The position numbers and the translations under genes were made by a program. The notes under the pieces are model-generated. The model made no database searches and was not told where the DNA came from. It was given only the letters and a program-made list of their open reading frames with translations. Below are positions 19,488-29,223 of a DNA stretch of 64,000 bases, in pieces (the first letter of the stretch is position 1; every line of letters starts with the position of its first letter). The DNA comes from Prochlorococcus sp. AG-347-J06 (GTDB lineage: Bacteria; Cyanobacteriota; Cyanobacteriia; PCC-6307; Cyanobiaceae): NCBI GenBank assembly GCA_003281525.1, contig QCBT01000002.1:1-64000 (forward strand), read 5' to 3'.

Positions 19488-21128
19488 ATGAGCTTAAAAA
19501 AGTTTTCTGAATTATTTGGCGATCTAGATTCTATTAATAGTACAAATAATAAAATTGAAGTTTTAAAAAGATATTTTTTGTCAAATGAACCAATAGATAA
19601 TTCATGGGCAATATATTTACTAACTGGAAAAAGTAATAAGAGATTTATTAGTGGAAGATATTTAAAAAATCTTTTTTCTCAAATATATGAATATCCTCAA
19701 TGGTTAATTGATACATGTTATTTAAAAGTTGGAGATTCGGCTGAGGTAATAACCTTATTACTTAAAAATAAAACTATTTCCAGGGATAAGAAATTATCAA
19801 ATATAAGTCTCAATGAATTACTAAGCGAAACAATACCTGCATTATCAAAACTTAATGAGGAGGAGAAAAATTTAGAAATTAAAAATCTATGGGAAACATT
19901 GCCTGAAGATAACCATCTAATTTTCAATAAAATTCTTACAGGAACTTTTAGAGTAGGAGTCTCTATCGGATTAATCACAAAATCTATATCAAAACTAATT
20001 AATGTTGATGAAGGGATTATTTCCCATAGGTTGATGGGGAATTTTGAGCCTTCAATTAACTCATATAAATTTTTAGTTAACAAGAATATCAATCTACAGG
20101 AGTTAAATTCCAAACCATTTCCATTTCTTCTTGCGAATACTATTGAAGATAAAATCTTCAAAGATTCAATAAATGATTTTCAATTTGAATGGAAATACGA
20201 CGGTATAAGGATGCAATTAATTAAAAGATCAGGAAATGTTTCGTTATGGACAAGAGGGCAAGAATTAGTCAATGAATCTTTCCCAGAATTAGTAGAGAAA
20301 ATGTCGCAAATAACAGATGATTTTGTTCTTGATGGGGAATTATTAGTTTGGAATTTTAAAGAACAAATTGCCTTTGATTTTTCTTTACTTCAAAAAAGAA
20401 TAAATAGAAAGTCTCCTACTAAATCAATCCAAATAAAATATCCAATTATTTTTATTGCTTATGATCTTTTAGAGATTAATGGAAGAGATATAAGAGAAAT
20501 TAAATTAGAAAATAGAAGAATTGAGTTAGAAAAATATTTTTCAAAATGGCAAATTAAAACTGAGAATAATATCTCTGATATTTTCAAAATATGTGATTTG
20601 ATCTTTCCTAAAAATTGGCCTGATGCTTTAACTTTTAAAGAAAAATCTCGAGAAAATAATACTGAAGGATTGATAATTAAGAAAAAGACTTCTATTTACT
20701 CCTCTGGTAGAAAGAAAGGTATTTGGTGGAAATATAAAGTTGATCCTATGCAACTGGATGCTGTTCTAATTTACGCTAAGGGCGGTAGCGGTAGAAGAGC
20801 TGGCCTGTATACAGATTACAGTTTTGCATTATGGAAAGACAAAGAATTAATTAAATTTGCAAGTGCATATTCTGGTTTAACGAATATTGAGATTAAAGAG
20901 CTAGATAAATGGATAAGAAAAAATACAATAGAAAAATTTGGTCCTGTTCGATCGTTAAAACCAGAAATGGTATTCGAAATATCATTTGAGAAAATACAAA
21001 TTTCTAAACGTCATAAGTCAGGCATAGCAGTACGATTTCCAAGAATAACAAAATGGAGAAAAGATAAAAAAATTAATGATGCAGATAGCCTAGAGAATGC
21101 TTATGAACTAATGAAAAAAATATCATGA
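19488..21128 (+). CDS. ATP-dependent DNA ligase of the ligase-associated repair cassette
   Basis: 546 aa. It has an N-terminal helical DNA-binding domain (about 1-200). The adenylation domain has motif I EWKYDGIRMQ (nucleophile Lys236), DGELLVWN, the EGLIIKKK motif IV and the motif V-like WWKYKVDPMQLDAVL. A C-terminal OB domain follows (about 410-546, with AKGGSGRRAGLYTDYSFAL). It seals nicks using ATP. Bacteria use NAD-dependent LigA for replication, so this is a repair enzyme. It starts 2 nt after the exonuclease stop and overlaps the helicase start by 4 nt. Confidence 0.94.
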   Translation: MSLKKFSELFGDLDSINSTNNKIEVLKRYFLSNEPIDNSWAIYLLTGKSNKRFISGRYLKNLFSQIYEYPQWLIDTCYLKVGDSAEVITLLLKNKTISRDKKLSNISLNELLSETIPALSKLNEEEKNLEIKNLWETLPEDNHLIFNKILTGTFRVGVSIGLITKSISKLINVDEGIISHRLMGNFEPSINSYKFLVNKNINLQELNSKPFPFLLANTIEDKIFKDSINDFQFEWKYDGIRMQLIKRSGNVSLWTRGQELVNESFPELVEKMSQITDDFVLDGELLVWNFKEQIAFDFSLLQKRINRKSPTKSIQIKYPIIFIAYDLLEINGRDIREIKLENRRIELEKYFSKWQIKTENNISDIFKICDLIFPKNWPDALTFKEKSRENNTEGLIIKKKTSIYSSGRKKGIWWKYKVDPMQLDAVLIYAKGGSGRRAGLYTDYSFALWKDKELIKFASAYSGLTNIEIKELDKWIRKNTIEKFGPVRSLKPEMVFEISFEKIQISKRHKSGIAVRFPRITKWRKDKKINDADSLENAYELMKKIS

Positions 21129-23611
21129 AAAATATTACGAAAAATAATAAGCAAAATAATTTAATTTCTAAAATTAAAAAGTTTTTCTCCACAAATGGAT
21201 GGCAGCCACTACCCTATCAGATCGAATCTTGGGAAGCATTTTTAAATGGAGAGAGTGGAATAATACAAGTTCCTACTGGATGCGGCAAAACTTATGCTGC
21301 ATTAATGGGCCCTCTATCAAAGATAGAAGATCCCAAAAATAATAAAAGTGTGAATATATTATTAATAACCCCTTTAAAAGCACTAAGTAGAGATCTAAAA
21401 AATTCCATACAATTAGCAGCTTTGCATTTTAATAAAGAAATCACTGTTGAAATTAGGAACGGCGATACAACCCCATATGAAAAGAAAAAGCAACTAGCTA
21501 AACCACCTAATATTCTTATTACCACTCCAGAGTCTTTATCTCTTTTACTTTCTAATAAAGAATCTAATAATCTGTTCAAGGAGTTGTCATCAATAATTAT
21601 TGACGAATGGCATGAATTGATGGGTAGTAAAAGAGGAAACCAGTGCGAGTTATCTTTAAGTTGGCTAAGAGGCAATATAAAAAATTTACAAATTTGGGCA
21701 ATGTCTGCAACTATTGGAAATATTGAAGAAGCAGCAAGAGCAATAGTTGGGATGAGCGCTATTAAACCCAAAATTATAAGTACAAATATTCAAAAAGAGA
21801 TCGAAATTATAAGTGTTTTACCAGATGAGGAAACTACCTTTCCATGGAGTGGGCATCTTGGGATTAGAAGTCATTCTTCACTATTAAAAATCCTAGATAA
21901 AAATAAAAGCACCTTATTATTCACCAATACGAGAAATCAATCTGAAAGATGGTATCAATGTTTAAAATTTTTTCTCCCAGAGATGGAAGACAAAATTGCA
22001 CTTCATCACGGTTCCCTGGATAAAGAAGATAGAAAAAGAGCTGAAGAAGGGGTTAAAGACGGATTAATAAAATGGGTAGTCTGCACCAGCTCGTTAGATT
22101 TGGGAGTTGACTTCCAACCTGTAGATCAAATAGTTCAAATTGGTAGTGCAAAGAATTTAGCTAGACTGATCCAAAGAGCGGGAAGAAGTGCACATAGACC
22201 TGGTGGAAAATCAAAAATAATTTTTATGCCTACTAATTCTTTAGAGTTATTAGAGATAAGTGCAATGAGAAGAATAATAAAAAGTGGTATATCTGAGGAA
22301 ATTAGACTTCCTGAATTATCTTATGATGTGCTTCTTCAACATCTAATAAGTTTGGCATGCGGAAATGGCTTTGATCCAAGAATTGAGAAAGAAAGAATTA
22401 AAAGTTGTTGGAGTTATAGAAACTTAAATGATCATGATTGGAATTGGTGTCTTGACTTTTTAGAGTATGGAGGAAAATGTCTTAAAGCATACCCAAAATA
22501 TAAAAAGATAGTTAAAGAAGAATCACAAAATAATAATGAAAACTTTAAATATTTTGTAAAAGACAAATCTTTAATAAGAATGCATAAGTTCAATATTGGG
22601 ACAATTACAAGTGACAAATTTGTGAATGTCAAATATATGAAAGGGAAATCCTTGGGAAATTTAGAAGAGAATTTTGCCTCAAAATTAAATCCTGGAGATA
22701 CCTTTTACTTTGCTGGTAAAATGCTTCAATTTATAAGAATCAGAGATATGATTTTATACGTTAAAAAGTCAACAAAAAAAAGTTCTCTAATTCCTGCATG
22801 GGTTGGAGGTCAAATGGCAATTTCTGATCTACTTTGTGAGAGTTTGAGAAAAGAAATAGATATATGCAACGAACTAGAAAATTATGATTACTTAAATCCT
22901 GAACTCAATTCATTACGCCCAATATTGAAGAAACAAAAAGTTCTTTCAAATATTCCAAAGAAGGATGAATTCCTTATAGAAATATATAAAACCAAGGATT
23001 TATCAAATCTTTTTGTTTTTACACTTGATGGTAAATTTGTAAATGAAGGAATTGCATTTTTATGGGCTTTGAGATTAGCAAAATTAAAACAATCTACATT
23101 TAGTATTACTGCTAATGATTTCGGGTTCAGCTTAACTACTTCAGAAGATTATGATTTTTCTATAATAAAAAAAGAAGCTGATTACTTTTTGAATAACAAA
23201 AAATTAGAAGAAGATCTAGAAAATGCAATTAATTTTTCAGAATTAACAAAACGTAGATTTAAAAATATTGCCCAAATAAGTGGACTAGTAAATCAAAATA
23301 ATCCAACCAAAACAAAAACTTCTTCACAACTTCAAATAAGTTCAAGTCTTTTCTACGATGTCTTTACTAAATATGAAGAAGACCATCTTTTGATAAAACA
23401 ATCGCATCAAGAAGTTAAAGAATATCAATTAGAAAATAAAAGAATATCTAGATCATTAGAGAGATTAAAAAATTTAAAAATGCTACTAAACGAGATAACA
23501 ACTCCAACTCCTTTTGCTTTCCCTTTACTAGTTGAAAGACTTAAAAATACTTTAAGCAATGAGCCAATAGAAAAAAGAGTAGAAAAACTTATAAAAAAAT
23601 ATAGTGATTAA
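21125..23611 (+). CDS. ligase-associated Lhr-like DEAD/DEAH helicase
   Basis: 828 aa, superfamily 2. Walker A VPTGCGKTYAA (about 46), a DEWH box (IIIDEWHELMGSKRG, about 160), motif III MSATIG, and motif VI QRAGRSAHRPG (about 350) are all present. The C-terminal winged-helix and Lhr-type region extends to the end. It matches the DNA ligase-associated DEXDH helicase family (TIGR04121). It probably unwinds or remodels DNA for the adjacent nuclease and ligase. It overlaps the ligase gene by 4 nt and touches the next gene. Confidence 0.93.
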   Translation: MKNITKNNKQNNLISKIKKFFSTNGWQPLPYQIESWEAFLNGESGIIQVPTGCGKTYAALMGPLSKIEDPKNNKSVNILLITPLKALSRDLKNSIQLAALHFNKEITVEIRNGDTTPYEKKKQLAKPPNILITTPESLSLLLSNKESNNLFKELSSIIIDEWHELMGSKRGNQCELSLSWLRGNIKNLQIWAMSATIGNIEEAARAIVGMSAIKPKIISTNIQKEIEIISVLPDEETTFPWSGHLGIRSHSSLLKILDKNKSTLLFTNTRNQSERWYQCLKFFLPEMEDKIALHHGSLDKEDRKRAEEGVKDGLIKWVVCTSSLDLGVDFQPVDQIVQIGSAKNLARLIQRAGRSAHRPGGKSKIIFMPTNSLELLEISAMRRIIKSGISEEIRLPELSYDVLLQHLISLACGNGFDPRIEKERIKSCWSYRNLNDHDWNWCLDFLEYGGKCLKAYPKYKKIVKEESQNNNENFKYFVKDKSLIRMHKFNIGTITSDKFVNVKYMKGKSLGNLEENFASKLNPGDTFYFAGKMLQFIRIRDMILYVKKSTKKSSLIPAWVGGQMAISDLLCESLRKEIDICNELENYDYLNPELNSLRPILKKQKVLSNIPKKDEFLIEIYKTKDLSNLFVFTLDGKFVNEGIAFLWALRLAKLKQSTFSITANDFGFSLTTSEDYDFSIIKKEADYFLNNKKLEEDLENAINFSELTKRRFKNIAQISGLVNQNNPTKTKTSSQLQISSSLFYDVFTKYEEDHLLIKQSHQEVKEYQLENKRISRSLERLKNLKMLLNEITTPTPFAFPLLVERLKNTLSNEPIEKRVEKLIKKYSD

Positions 23612-24262
23612 ATGAAAAAAAGTTCTTTTAAATTTTGTTGGGAAGATACATTGTTAGAGATGCTTCCTTCAAGAGCGTTATTTCTACCGGAAACAAAAGA
23701 GTTGTTAATATGCGATATTCATCTTGGGAAAGCTGAGTATTTTCAACAAAATGGTATACCTCTTACTAATAATTCAGATAAAAACAATTTTGCAAGAATA
23801 AAAAAAATAGTAAAAAAATATAGTCCTGAAAAGTTAATAATATTAGGAGATTTATTCCACAGCAAATATTCAATAGATAAAACTCTTCAAAAAAAAGTTG
23901 AGGATCTTCCTGAACTACTAAAAACTAACGTTGAACTAGTCCTAGGAAATCACGATGTAGGTTGCAATATCAAAAATATTAAAATTTTTGATATTAGAAA
24001 AACTAAAAATATCACTTTTAGTCATGAACCAGTTAATTTATCAGATAATAGAACTTTGAATATTTGTGGACATTATCATCCAAAAATCTATATAAAAAAC
24101 AATGGAGATAAATTATCATTTAGGTGCTTTGCAATTGATAAGAATAAAAATACTTTATTTTTACCTGCATTTGGAGACCTAACAGGAGGATATCCCTGCA
24201 AAAAGTCATTTAAAAAATGGGCAATTGTTTCTGAAGAAGAAATTATCGAAATAAAATCTTAA
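23612..24262 (+). CDS. pdeM: ligase-associated phosphoesterase PdeM
   Basis: 216 aa calcineurin-type metallophosphoesterase. The five metal motifs are readable: CDIHLGKAEYF, LGDLFHSK, LGNHDVG, FSHEP and CGHYHPK. Length and context match the ligase-associated DNA damage response endonuclease PdeM family (TIGR04123). It begins directly after the helicase stop, so it completes the cassette. The substrate is probably DNA ends or a phosphodiester. Confidence 0.9.
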   Translation: MKKSSFKFCWEDTLLEMLPSRALFLPETKELLICDIHLGKAEYFQQNGIPLTNNSDKNNFARIKKIVKKYSPEKLIILGDLFHSKYSIDKTLQKKVEDLPELLKTNVELVLGNHDVGCNIKNIKIFDIRKTKNITFSHEPVNLSDNRTLNICGHYHPKIYIKNNGDKLSFRCFAIDKNKNTLFLPAFGDLTGGYPCKKSFKKWAIVSEEEIIEIKS

Positions 24263-24464
24263 AAAATCCTATTTAAGTAACTTAAATTTTTCATTTAGAT
24301 ATACCAATTTATACTTAAAAGTCTCGTTTATTTTATTTATCTATTAATTTATGTCTATCCATATTTTTATAAGTAAAAATAGATATTAAAAAATATATAC
24401 AGACAATGTCCCTTTCTTTAGCAGTCAATCCACGTTATAAAAAAAATAAACACATATTGTAGAA

Positions 24465-24767
24465 ATGAAAAAATTTATAGCCTTGATTTTATTTCCATTT
24501 CTTGTAATACCATTTGGGGCAAAAGCAAATGATAATTTTTCTGTTGAAATAGAAGCACTTACACTAGTAATGGAGCAATATAAGGAAGGTACTGAATCCA
24601 GTACTGGATTAGATATAGAAGATAAAAAGCCAAGTTACATGGCTCTTAAACAAGACGAATGTAATGCCACTGTTGAAGTTACAGAAAAAACAGGATTAGA
24701 AGTTGTAAATACTGAATCTTTCGATGTAAATGTCTGCTTGAAAGAAATTTATAAAGTAATCAACTAA
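24465..24767 (+). CDS. small secreted hypothetical protein, 100 aa
   Basis: A cleavable signal peptide (FIALILFPFLVIPFGAKA, cut after AKA at about 22) is followed by an acidic mature domain with two cysteines (QDECNATVEV, VNVCLKEIY). It is probably periplasmic with one disulphide. No family was recognised. The 202-bp gap before it (24263-24464) has no gene that I can support. Confidence 0.65.
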   Translation: MKKFIALILFPFLVIPFGAKANDNFSVEIEALTLVMEQYKEGTESSTGLDIEDKKPSYMALKQDECNATVEVTEKTGLEVVNTESFDVNVCLKEIYKVIN

Positions 24768-24771
24768 ATAA

Positions 24772-24912
24772 GCAGATTATAAAAATATAATAAAAAAACA
24801 AATTAAAGAGATCTTTTACTTAAAGAAGGTAAGACCTCGAGACCTAACAGAAAACTTTGGAACGGGTTCTGCATACCCAATTAATAACTACAATGAAATT
24901 GTAGAGGTGTAA
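24772..24912 (+). other. structured, coding-like stretch without a standard start codon
   Basis: A stop-free frame ends with VRPRDLTENFGTGSAYPINN followed by YNEIVEV and TAA at 24910, a sequence that looks like real protein. No ATG, GTG or TTG in frame gives a sensible start; only ATA, ATT and ATC codons lie upstream. The same DNA can fold: GGGT-ACCC (24863-24877), CTACAAT-GAA-ATTGTAG (24888-24904) and ACCTC (24833) with GAGGT (24904). It could be a peptide with a rare start, a gene remnant, or a small RNA. Confidence 0.35.
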
Positions 24913-24948
24913 TTAAAAGTACAAAAACTAAAATTACTTTTTAAATAA

Positions 24949-25095
24949 TTATTTCTTCTTTGATAATCTTTGTGATTCTTCTCTAGACATTAAAGCTTCG
25001 ATTTGAGCAAGAACTTTTTGAAGTTCATCCGTTTTTGTAAGAGATGCTTCTGCTACTTCTCTTAATTTTTCTAACTGTTCTTTAGTTTTATCCAT
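24949..25095 (-). CDS. small helical protein, 48 aa
   Basis: ATG at 25095 to TAA at 24949 gives MDKTKEQLEKLREVAEASLT then KTDELQKVLAQIEALMSREE, an amphipathic coiled coil with a Lys-rich end. It is below the ORF-track cutoff. Composition supports coding. No family was recognised. Confidence 0.6.
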   Translation of the reverse strand: MDKTKEQLEKLREVAEASLTKTDELQKVLAQIEALMSREESQRLSKKK

Positions 25096-25291
25096 GATAA
25101 ATAAATTAGAAATAAACCACTTTTAAAAATGGTTTTAATACAGATTTTTCACTCCCACACAGATTCATATTCTCTCTTTTTTTTATAAAGTCAAATAAAT
25201 TTCCCTTTATTAAGGTTTTATGAGGACTTCCAATTAATTCTTTATTTATTATTGAAACCATAAGATTACCTCAAATAGAAATACTCTTAAA

Positions 25292-25381
25292 TTATGAAGT
25301 AAATACAGGCAATCCGATTGTTGCAGTTGTTATGAGAGCTCCTGCGAAAATCAAGAAAGGTATAAAAGGATAGTTTTTCAA
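25292..25381 (-). CDS. possible single-helix membrane peptide, 29 aa
   Basis: TTG at 25381 would start KNYPFIPFLIFAGALITTAT, ending IGLPVFTS and TAA at 25292. The sequence is a clean membrane helix with a Pro-rich N-terminus, like small photosystem subunits. The start codon is not ATG and the frame is open further upstream, so both start and coding status are uncertain. Confidence 0.38.
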   Translation of the reverse strand: MKNYPFIPFLIFAGALITTATIGLPVFTS

Positions 25382-25488
25382 AGATAAACTTACTAATTCG
25401 AAATAACTATATAGGTATTTATACTGTTTGTCTACCCTTTATCCGTTTTAAAGCTAAAAATCTTTCTTTTATAAGTAAAAATTAAACA

Positions 25489-26298
25489 TTAACCAAATTT
25501 ACCAGATATGTATTCCTGAGTAGTTTTTTCTTTTGGAGAGTTAAAAATTTTCTTTGTCGAATTAAATTCTGCAAGATAACCAACCTTTCCTCCATCACCA
25601 TCTTCATATTCAATAGCATTAAAAAATGCAGTCATATCACTAACTCTTAATGCCTGTTGCATATTATGAGTAACGATAATTATTGTGTAATTCTTCTTTA
25701 GTTCATGCATCGTCTCTTCTATTTTCAAAGTAGAGATTGGATCCAAAGCTGAGCATGGCTCATCCATTAAAATTATTTCAGGTTCAATTGCAATAGTTCT
25801 AGCGATACATAGTCTTTGTTGTTGTCCGCCAGATAAGGAGTAACCACTATCGTTTAATTTATCCTTACATTCGTCCCATAAAGCAGCCTTTCTTAATGAA
25901 CTTTCCACTAATTCATCCATATCTCCCGTAAAGCCATTAATTCTTGCTCCAAATGCAATATTTTCGTAAATAGATTTAGGAAAAGGATTAGGTTGTTGAA
26001 AAACCATCCCAATTCTTCTTCTTACTTCAACTGGATCTACTCTTTTGTCGTAAATATTAGTTCCATCAAACAGGACAGTTCCTTTCAAGCAACAATTAGG
26101 AATCAGATCATTCATCCTATTTAAAGATCTAAGAACCGTTGATTTTCCGCAACCAGAAGGGCCAATAAGAGAAGTTATATTTCCATTTTTAAAATTACAA
26201 AAAACATTCCTTACTGCTTCAAAGGTTCCATAGCTAATTGAGACATTCTCAAGAGATAAAATGATATTCTTTGGTATTTTTTTATTAGTTTTAATCAT
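25489..26298 (-). CDS. pstB: phosphate ABC transporter ATPase
   Basis: 269 aa. Walker [21 protein letters not shown] (about 41) with the RxLNRMND extension specific to Pst[16 protein letters not shown] in the Q-loop, signature LSGGQQQRL and Walker [16 protein letters not shown]. It is the last gene of pstS-pstC-pstA-pstB and abuts pstA directly. It energises high-affinity phosphate uptake, which is central to life in P-poor surface water. Confidence 0.97.
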   Translation of the reverse strand: MIKTNKKIPKNIILSLENVSISYGTFEAVRNVFCNFKNGNITSLIGPSGCGKSTVLRSLNRMNDLIPNCCLKGTVLFDGTNIYDKRVDPVEVRRRIGMVFQQPNPFPKSIYENIAFGARINGFTGDMDELVESSLRKAALWDECKDKLNDSGYSLSGGQQQRLCIARTIAIEPEIILMDEPCSALDPISTLKIEETMHELKKNYTIIIVTHNMQQALRVSDMTAFFNAIEYEDGDGGKVGYLAEFNSTKKIFNSPKEKTTQEYISGKFG

Positions 26299-27192
26299 TT
26301 ATACTCTCTTTGTTTTCTCAGTGAAAGCGGCTAATACCCTTGAAAATATATTTACTGATAGTATCGATAAAACAAGAATAAAGGAAGCTGCCCAGGCTAA
26401 TTTATTCTGTGCATCGTATGGTTCTAGAGCAAAATTATATATCAATACAGCCAAAGAACCCATCTCATAAAACAAGTCTTCAAAGCCTGTTATGTAGTAA
26501 TAAGAGAATAAAGCCGTAAATATCAAAGGTGCTGTTTCGCCTGCAGCTCTTGCGATTCCAAGTACAACGCCAGTAGCAATAGACCTAAAGGCAGAGGGCA
26601 AAGTAACTTTCAATATGGTTGTATACATACTTGCTCCAACACCAAGAGATGCATATCTCAACTCATTAGGCACAAGCTTTAAACCTTCGTCAGTGGTCTT
26701 AATCACAGTAGGCAACATCAATATTGAAAGTGCCATACCTCCGGCCAAGCCACTGTACATACTTCCAAATAAGATCTTTGTTGAAACAATTAAGGCATAT
26801 ATAAATACTCCAGCAATAATTGAAGGGACTCCCGCTAAAACATTTACCCCGAATCTGATAAATCTTGAAAAAGCACCGTCTTTAGAATATTCCGCTAGAT
26901 ATATCCCCCCACCAACACCTACTGGTATCGCAATAATTGAAGCAATGGTAGTTATTATTAATGTCCCGATCAATGCAGGATTAATACCTCCTGCATCTAA
27001 ATCATCTCCAGGTGGATTTGGTTCTAAAGTAAATAGTTCTGGTGTGATTTGAGATCCACCTTTGTAAAGGATATAAGTCACTAGAAAAATCAAAGGAAGG
27101 ATTGCTATCAGTGCACAAATTACTGATAAAGAAGTAAAGAATTTATCTCCTATATTTCTTGATAATCTTTTCTGGTAATAAAGTGAATTCAT
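26299..27192 (-). CDS. pstA: phosphate ABC transporter permease PstA
   Basis: 297 aa with six predicted membrane helices. The EAA-like loop is in LRYASLGVGASMYTTILKVT followed by LPSAFRSIATGVVLGIARAA, diagnostic of PstA. It lies directly between pstC (6-bp gap) and pstB (no gap). It forms the phosphate channel with PstC. Confidence 0.96.
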   Translation of the reverse strand: MNSLYYQKRLSRNIGDKFFTSLSVICALIAILPLIFLVTYILYKGGSQITPELFTLEPNPPGDDLDAGGINPALIGTLIITTIASIIAIPVGVGGGIYLAEYSKDGAFSRFIRFGVNVLAGVPSIIAGVFIYALIVSTKILFGSMYSGLAGGMALSILMLPTVIKTTDEGLKLVPNELRYASLGVGASMYTTILKVTLPSAFRSIATGVVLGIARAAGETAPLIFTALFSYYYITGFEDLFYEMGSLAVLIYNFALEPYDAQNKLAWAASFILVLSILSVNIFSRVLAAFTEKTKRV

Positions 27193-27198
27193 AATTAT

Positions 27199-28146
27199 CT
27201 AATATTTGAGACTAAATTTCTTAACTAGCCATTGAGCAAAGATATTAACCACTAAAGAAAGGATCATCAGTACAAAAGCTGCATAAAAGAGTGATGAAAC
27301 CTGACTTCCATCAGCTTCACCGAACTGGTTTGCAAGCATGGAGGAAATGGTATATCCAGGAGATAATAGAGACCAACTAAATGCATTAGAATTACCAATA
27401 ATCATTGTGACAGCCATAGTTTCTCCCATTGCCCTGCCTAAAGCCAATAAAACACCTGCCATAATTCCTGATAACGATGCTGGCAAGATTACTGAAAATA
27501 TTGTTTTCCATCTGCTAGCTCCAATTCCATAAGCTGCATTTCTTAACTTTTTAGGAACTTGATTAAGAGAATCTCTAGCTATGGAAGTCACTATTGGCAA
27601 AAGCATTACTACTAAAATCAATATCGCTAACAAGGAATTCCTACCTGTAGGTTCTGTACTGAATAAAGGTATCCAACCAAAGAAATTATGTAAAAAGACA
27701 AAAAAGGCTCGAAAAAAAGGTTCCATAACAAATATTGCCCAAAGTCCCAATACAACTGATGGTATAGCCGCTAGTAATTCAACAAAGGAACCTATTATTT
27801 CTCTAACAACTTTAGGTACAAAGTCCTCGGTAATAAATATTGCAGTTCCAACTCCCAAAGGAATAGTTATTAATAACGAAAGAAATGAGGTTACTAATGT
27901 GCCATATATTGCGGTAAAAGCTCCGTATTCATCTTTTACAGGATTCCATTCAGAGGTTACTAGAAACTTCAAGCCATACCTTGAAAATGATTCAAATGAC
28001 TGGAAAAAGACTACTAAAATGATTCCTAAAAGTATTATTGCTACGAAACTAGACAAGACTAGGGCAGTATTCTTGAAGATAATATCTATATTTTTTTCGA
28101 TACCGAATCTTTTACGATTCTTGAAAAGAGTTAATTTCTCTTCCAT
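27199..28146 (-). CDS. pstC: phosphate ABC transporter permease PstC
   Basis: 315 aa with six helices. The conserved loop LRNAAYGIGASRWKTIFSVI then LPASLSGIMAGVLLALGRAM and GETMAVTMIIGN is typical of PstC. It is separated from pstS by 105 bp that contains an inverted repeat (28193-28212), so pstC may have its own promoter or an operator. Confidence 0.96.
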   Translation of the reverse strand: MEEKLTLFKNRKRFGIEKNIDIIFKNTALVLSSFVAIILLGIILVVFFQSFESFSRYGLKFLVTSEWNPVKDEYGAFTAIYGTLVTSFLSLLITIPLGVGTAIFITEDFVPKVVREIIGSFVELLAAIPSVVLGLWAIFVMEPFFRAFFVFLHNFFGWIPLFSTEPTGRNSLLAILILVVMLLPIVTSIARDSLNQVPKKLRNAAYGIGASRWKTIFSVILPASLSGIMAGVLLALGRAMGETMAVTMIIGNSNAFSWSLLSPGYTISSMLANQFGEADGSQVSSLFYAAFVLMILSLVVNIFAQWLVKKFSLKY

Positions 28147-28192
28147 TAAAAAAAGAATATCTCTATAAATCTACTACTAAATGTTGTAAAAG

Positions 28193-28212
28193 ACTTTAAG
28201 AGGGGTTAAAGG
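28193..28212 (-). promoter_or_regulatory. inverted repeat upstream of pstC, possible Pho-type site
   Basis: The sequence CTTTAA-GAGGGG-TTAAAG lies about 50 bp upstream of the pstC start, in the pstS-pstC gap. On the minus strand it also reads as two TTTAA/CTTAA half-sites 10 bp apart, loosely like the PyTTAAPyPy(T/A) units of cyanobacterial Pho boxes. The period is not the usual 11, so assignment to PhoB is weak. It could equally be an attenuating hairpin. Confidence 0.35.
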
Positions 28213-28251
28213 TATATGAAAGTCATGATAATTTGACATGGATTGAAAAAT

Positions 28252-29223
28252 TTATCTACCTATTTTTTTTACGGCGGCTCTTGATTTTTTTAAAATTTCT
28301 CCTTTCAAGGGAACGAAACCTAAGGCAGGAGCTTTTGATTGGTATTCATCGCTGAGCAATTTATAGAATGTGTCTTGAATTGCATTAGTATTCCTACCAT
28401 TACCTTTTTCATAAGCGAGTATCCAAGTTAAGGTTGCTATTGGATATGCTCCTTTGGCAGTAGGGTTTGGATTTTTACCAGCCAAGTTCTTATCAAGATT
28501 TATTCCATTTAAAGCTATTGCTCCTGCTTCAGTATTCGGAGTAACGAATTCGCCAGAGAGATTTTGTAAAGCTGCAGCTCTTACCTTCCCTTTTATATAT
28601 GATTGGTTGACATAACCAATTGCTCCGGGAGTATTTTGAATAACACCCGCAACGCCAGAATTACCTTTTGCTCCAACTCCCGAAGGCCATTTAACAGATT
28701 TACCAGTACCTAAATTCCAGGTTTTAGAGAAGGCTTCCATAGAATTAGTAAAAGCTTTAGTTGTACCTGAACCGTCGGAACGATGCGTCCAAGTTAATTT
28801 TCCTGATTTACATCCTAATTCCTTCCAATCTTTTATCATTCCCATTGCTACTTGAACAGCCTGCTCTTGAGTTAGTTTCAAGTCGCAATCATAGTTATAT
28901 CCAAACGCAATTGTTCCGCCTACCATCGGTATTTGAACAAGTCCTCTAGTAACTTTTTTTATATCAGCTTCTTTCATTGGATCGTCAGAGGCTCCAAAAT
29001 TTACAGTTTCATCTATGAAAGCTTTTCTTCCAGATCCAGAACCTACTGCCTGATAATTAACTCTAGGACCTCCAGATTTAGCTAAGTCAAAAAACCACCT
29101 GGTATAAATTTTCGAAGGAAATGATGCACCAGCTCCACTCAATCTTTTTGAAGCCATCGCAGATGGAGAAAGTATTAATGAAATTGCAGAAGATAAAATT
29201 AGGGTTTTTTTGAAAATGCCCAC
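28252..29223 (-). CDS. pstS: phosphate-binding protein PstS
   Basis: 323 aa. A signal peptide (LILSSAISLILSPSAMA) precedes the mature protein, with the phosphate-site blocks GAGASFPSKIYTRWF, NYQAVGSGSGRKAF, NFGASDDPM and HRSDGSGTTKAFTN. It captures phosphate in the periplasm and delivers it to PstCA. It is the promoter-proximal gene of the pst cluster. No phoB or phoR is in this window. Confidence 0.97.
   Translation of the reverse strand: MGIFKKTLILSSAISLILSPSAMASKRLSGAGASFPSKIYTRWFFDLAKSGGPRVNYQAVGSGSGRKAFIDETVNFGASDDPMKEADIKKVTRGLVQIPMVGGTIAFGYNYDCDLKLTQEQAVQVAMGMIKDWKELGCKSGKLTWTHRSDGSGTTKAFTNSMEAFSKTWNLGTGKSVKWPSGVGAKGNSGVAGVIQNTPGAIGYVNQSYIKGKVRAAALQNLSGEFVTPNTEAGAIALNGINLDKNLAGKNPNPTAKGAYPIATLTWILAYEKGNGRNTNAIQDTFYKLLSDEYQSKAPALGFVPLKGEILKKSRAAVKKIGR

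Noticed and set aside
24363-24462. short frame MSLSLAVNPRYKKNKHIL near 24405
   Set aside because: Only 18 codons and no ribosome site that stands out.
27581-28168. 195-aa plus-strand ORF antisense to pstC
   Set aside because: pstC is certain by motif and synteny; the antisense frame has no family features.
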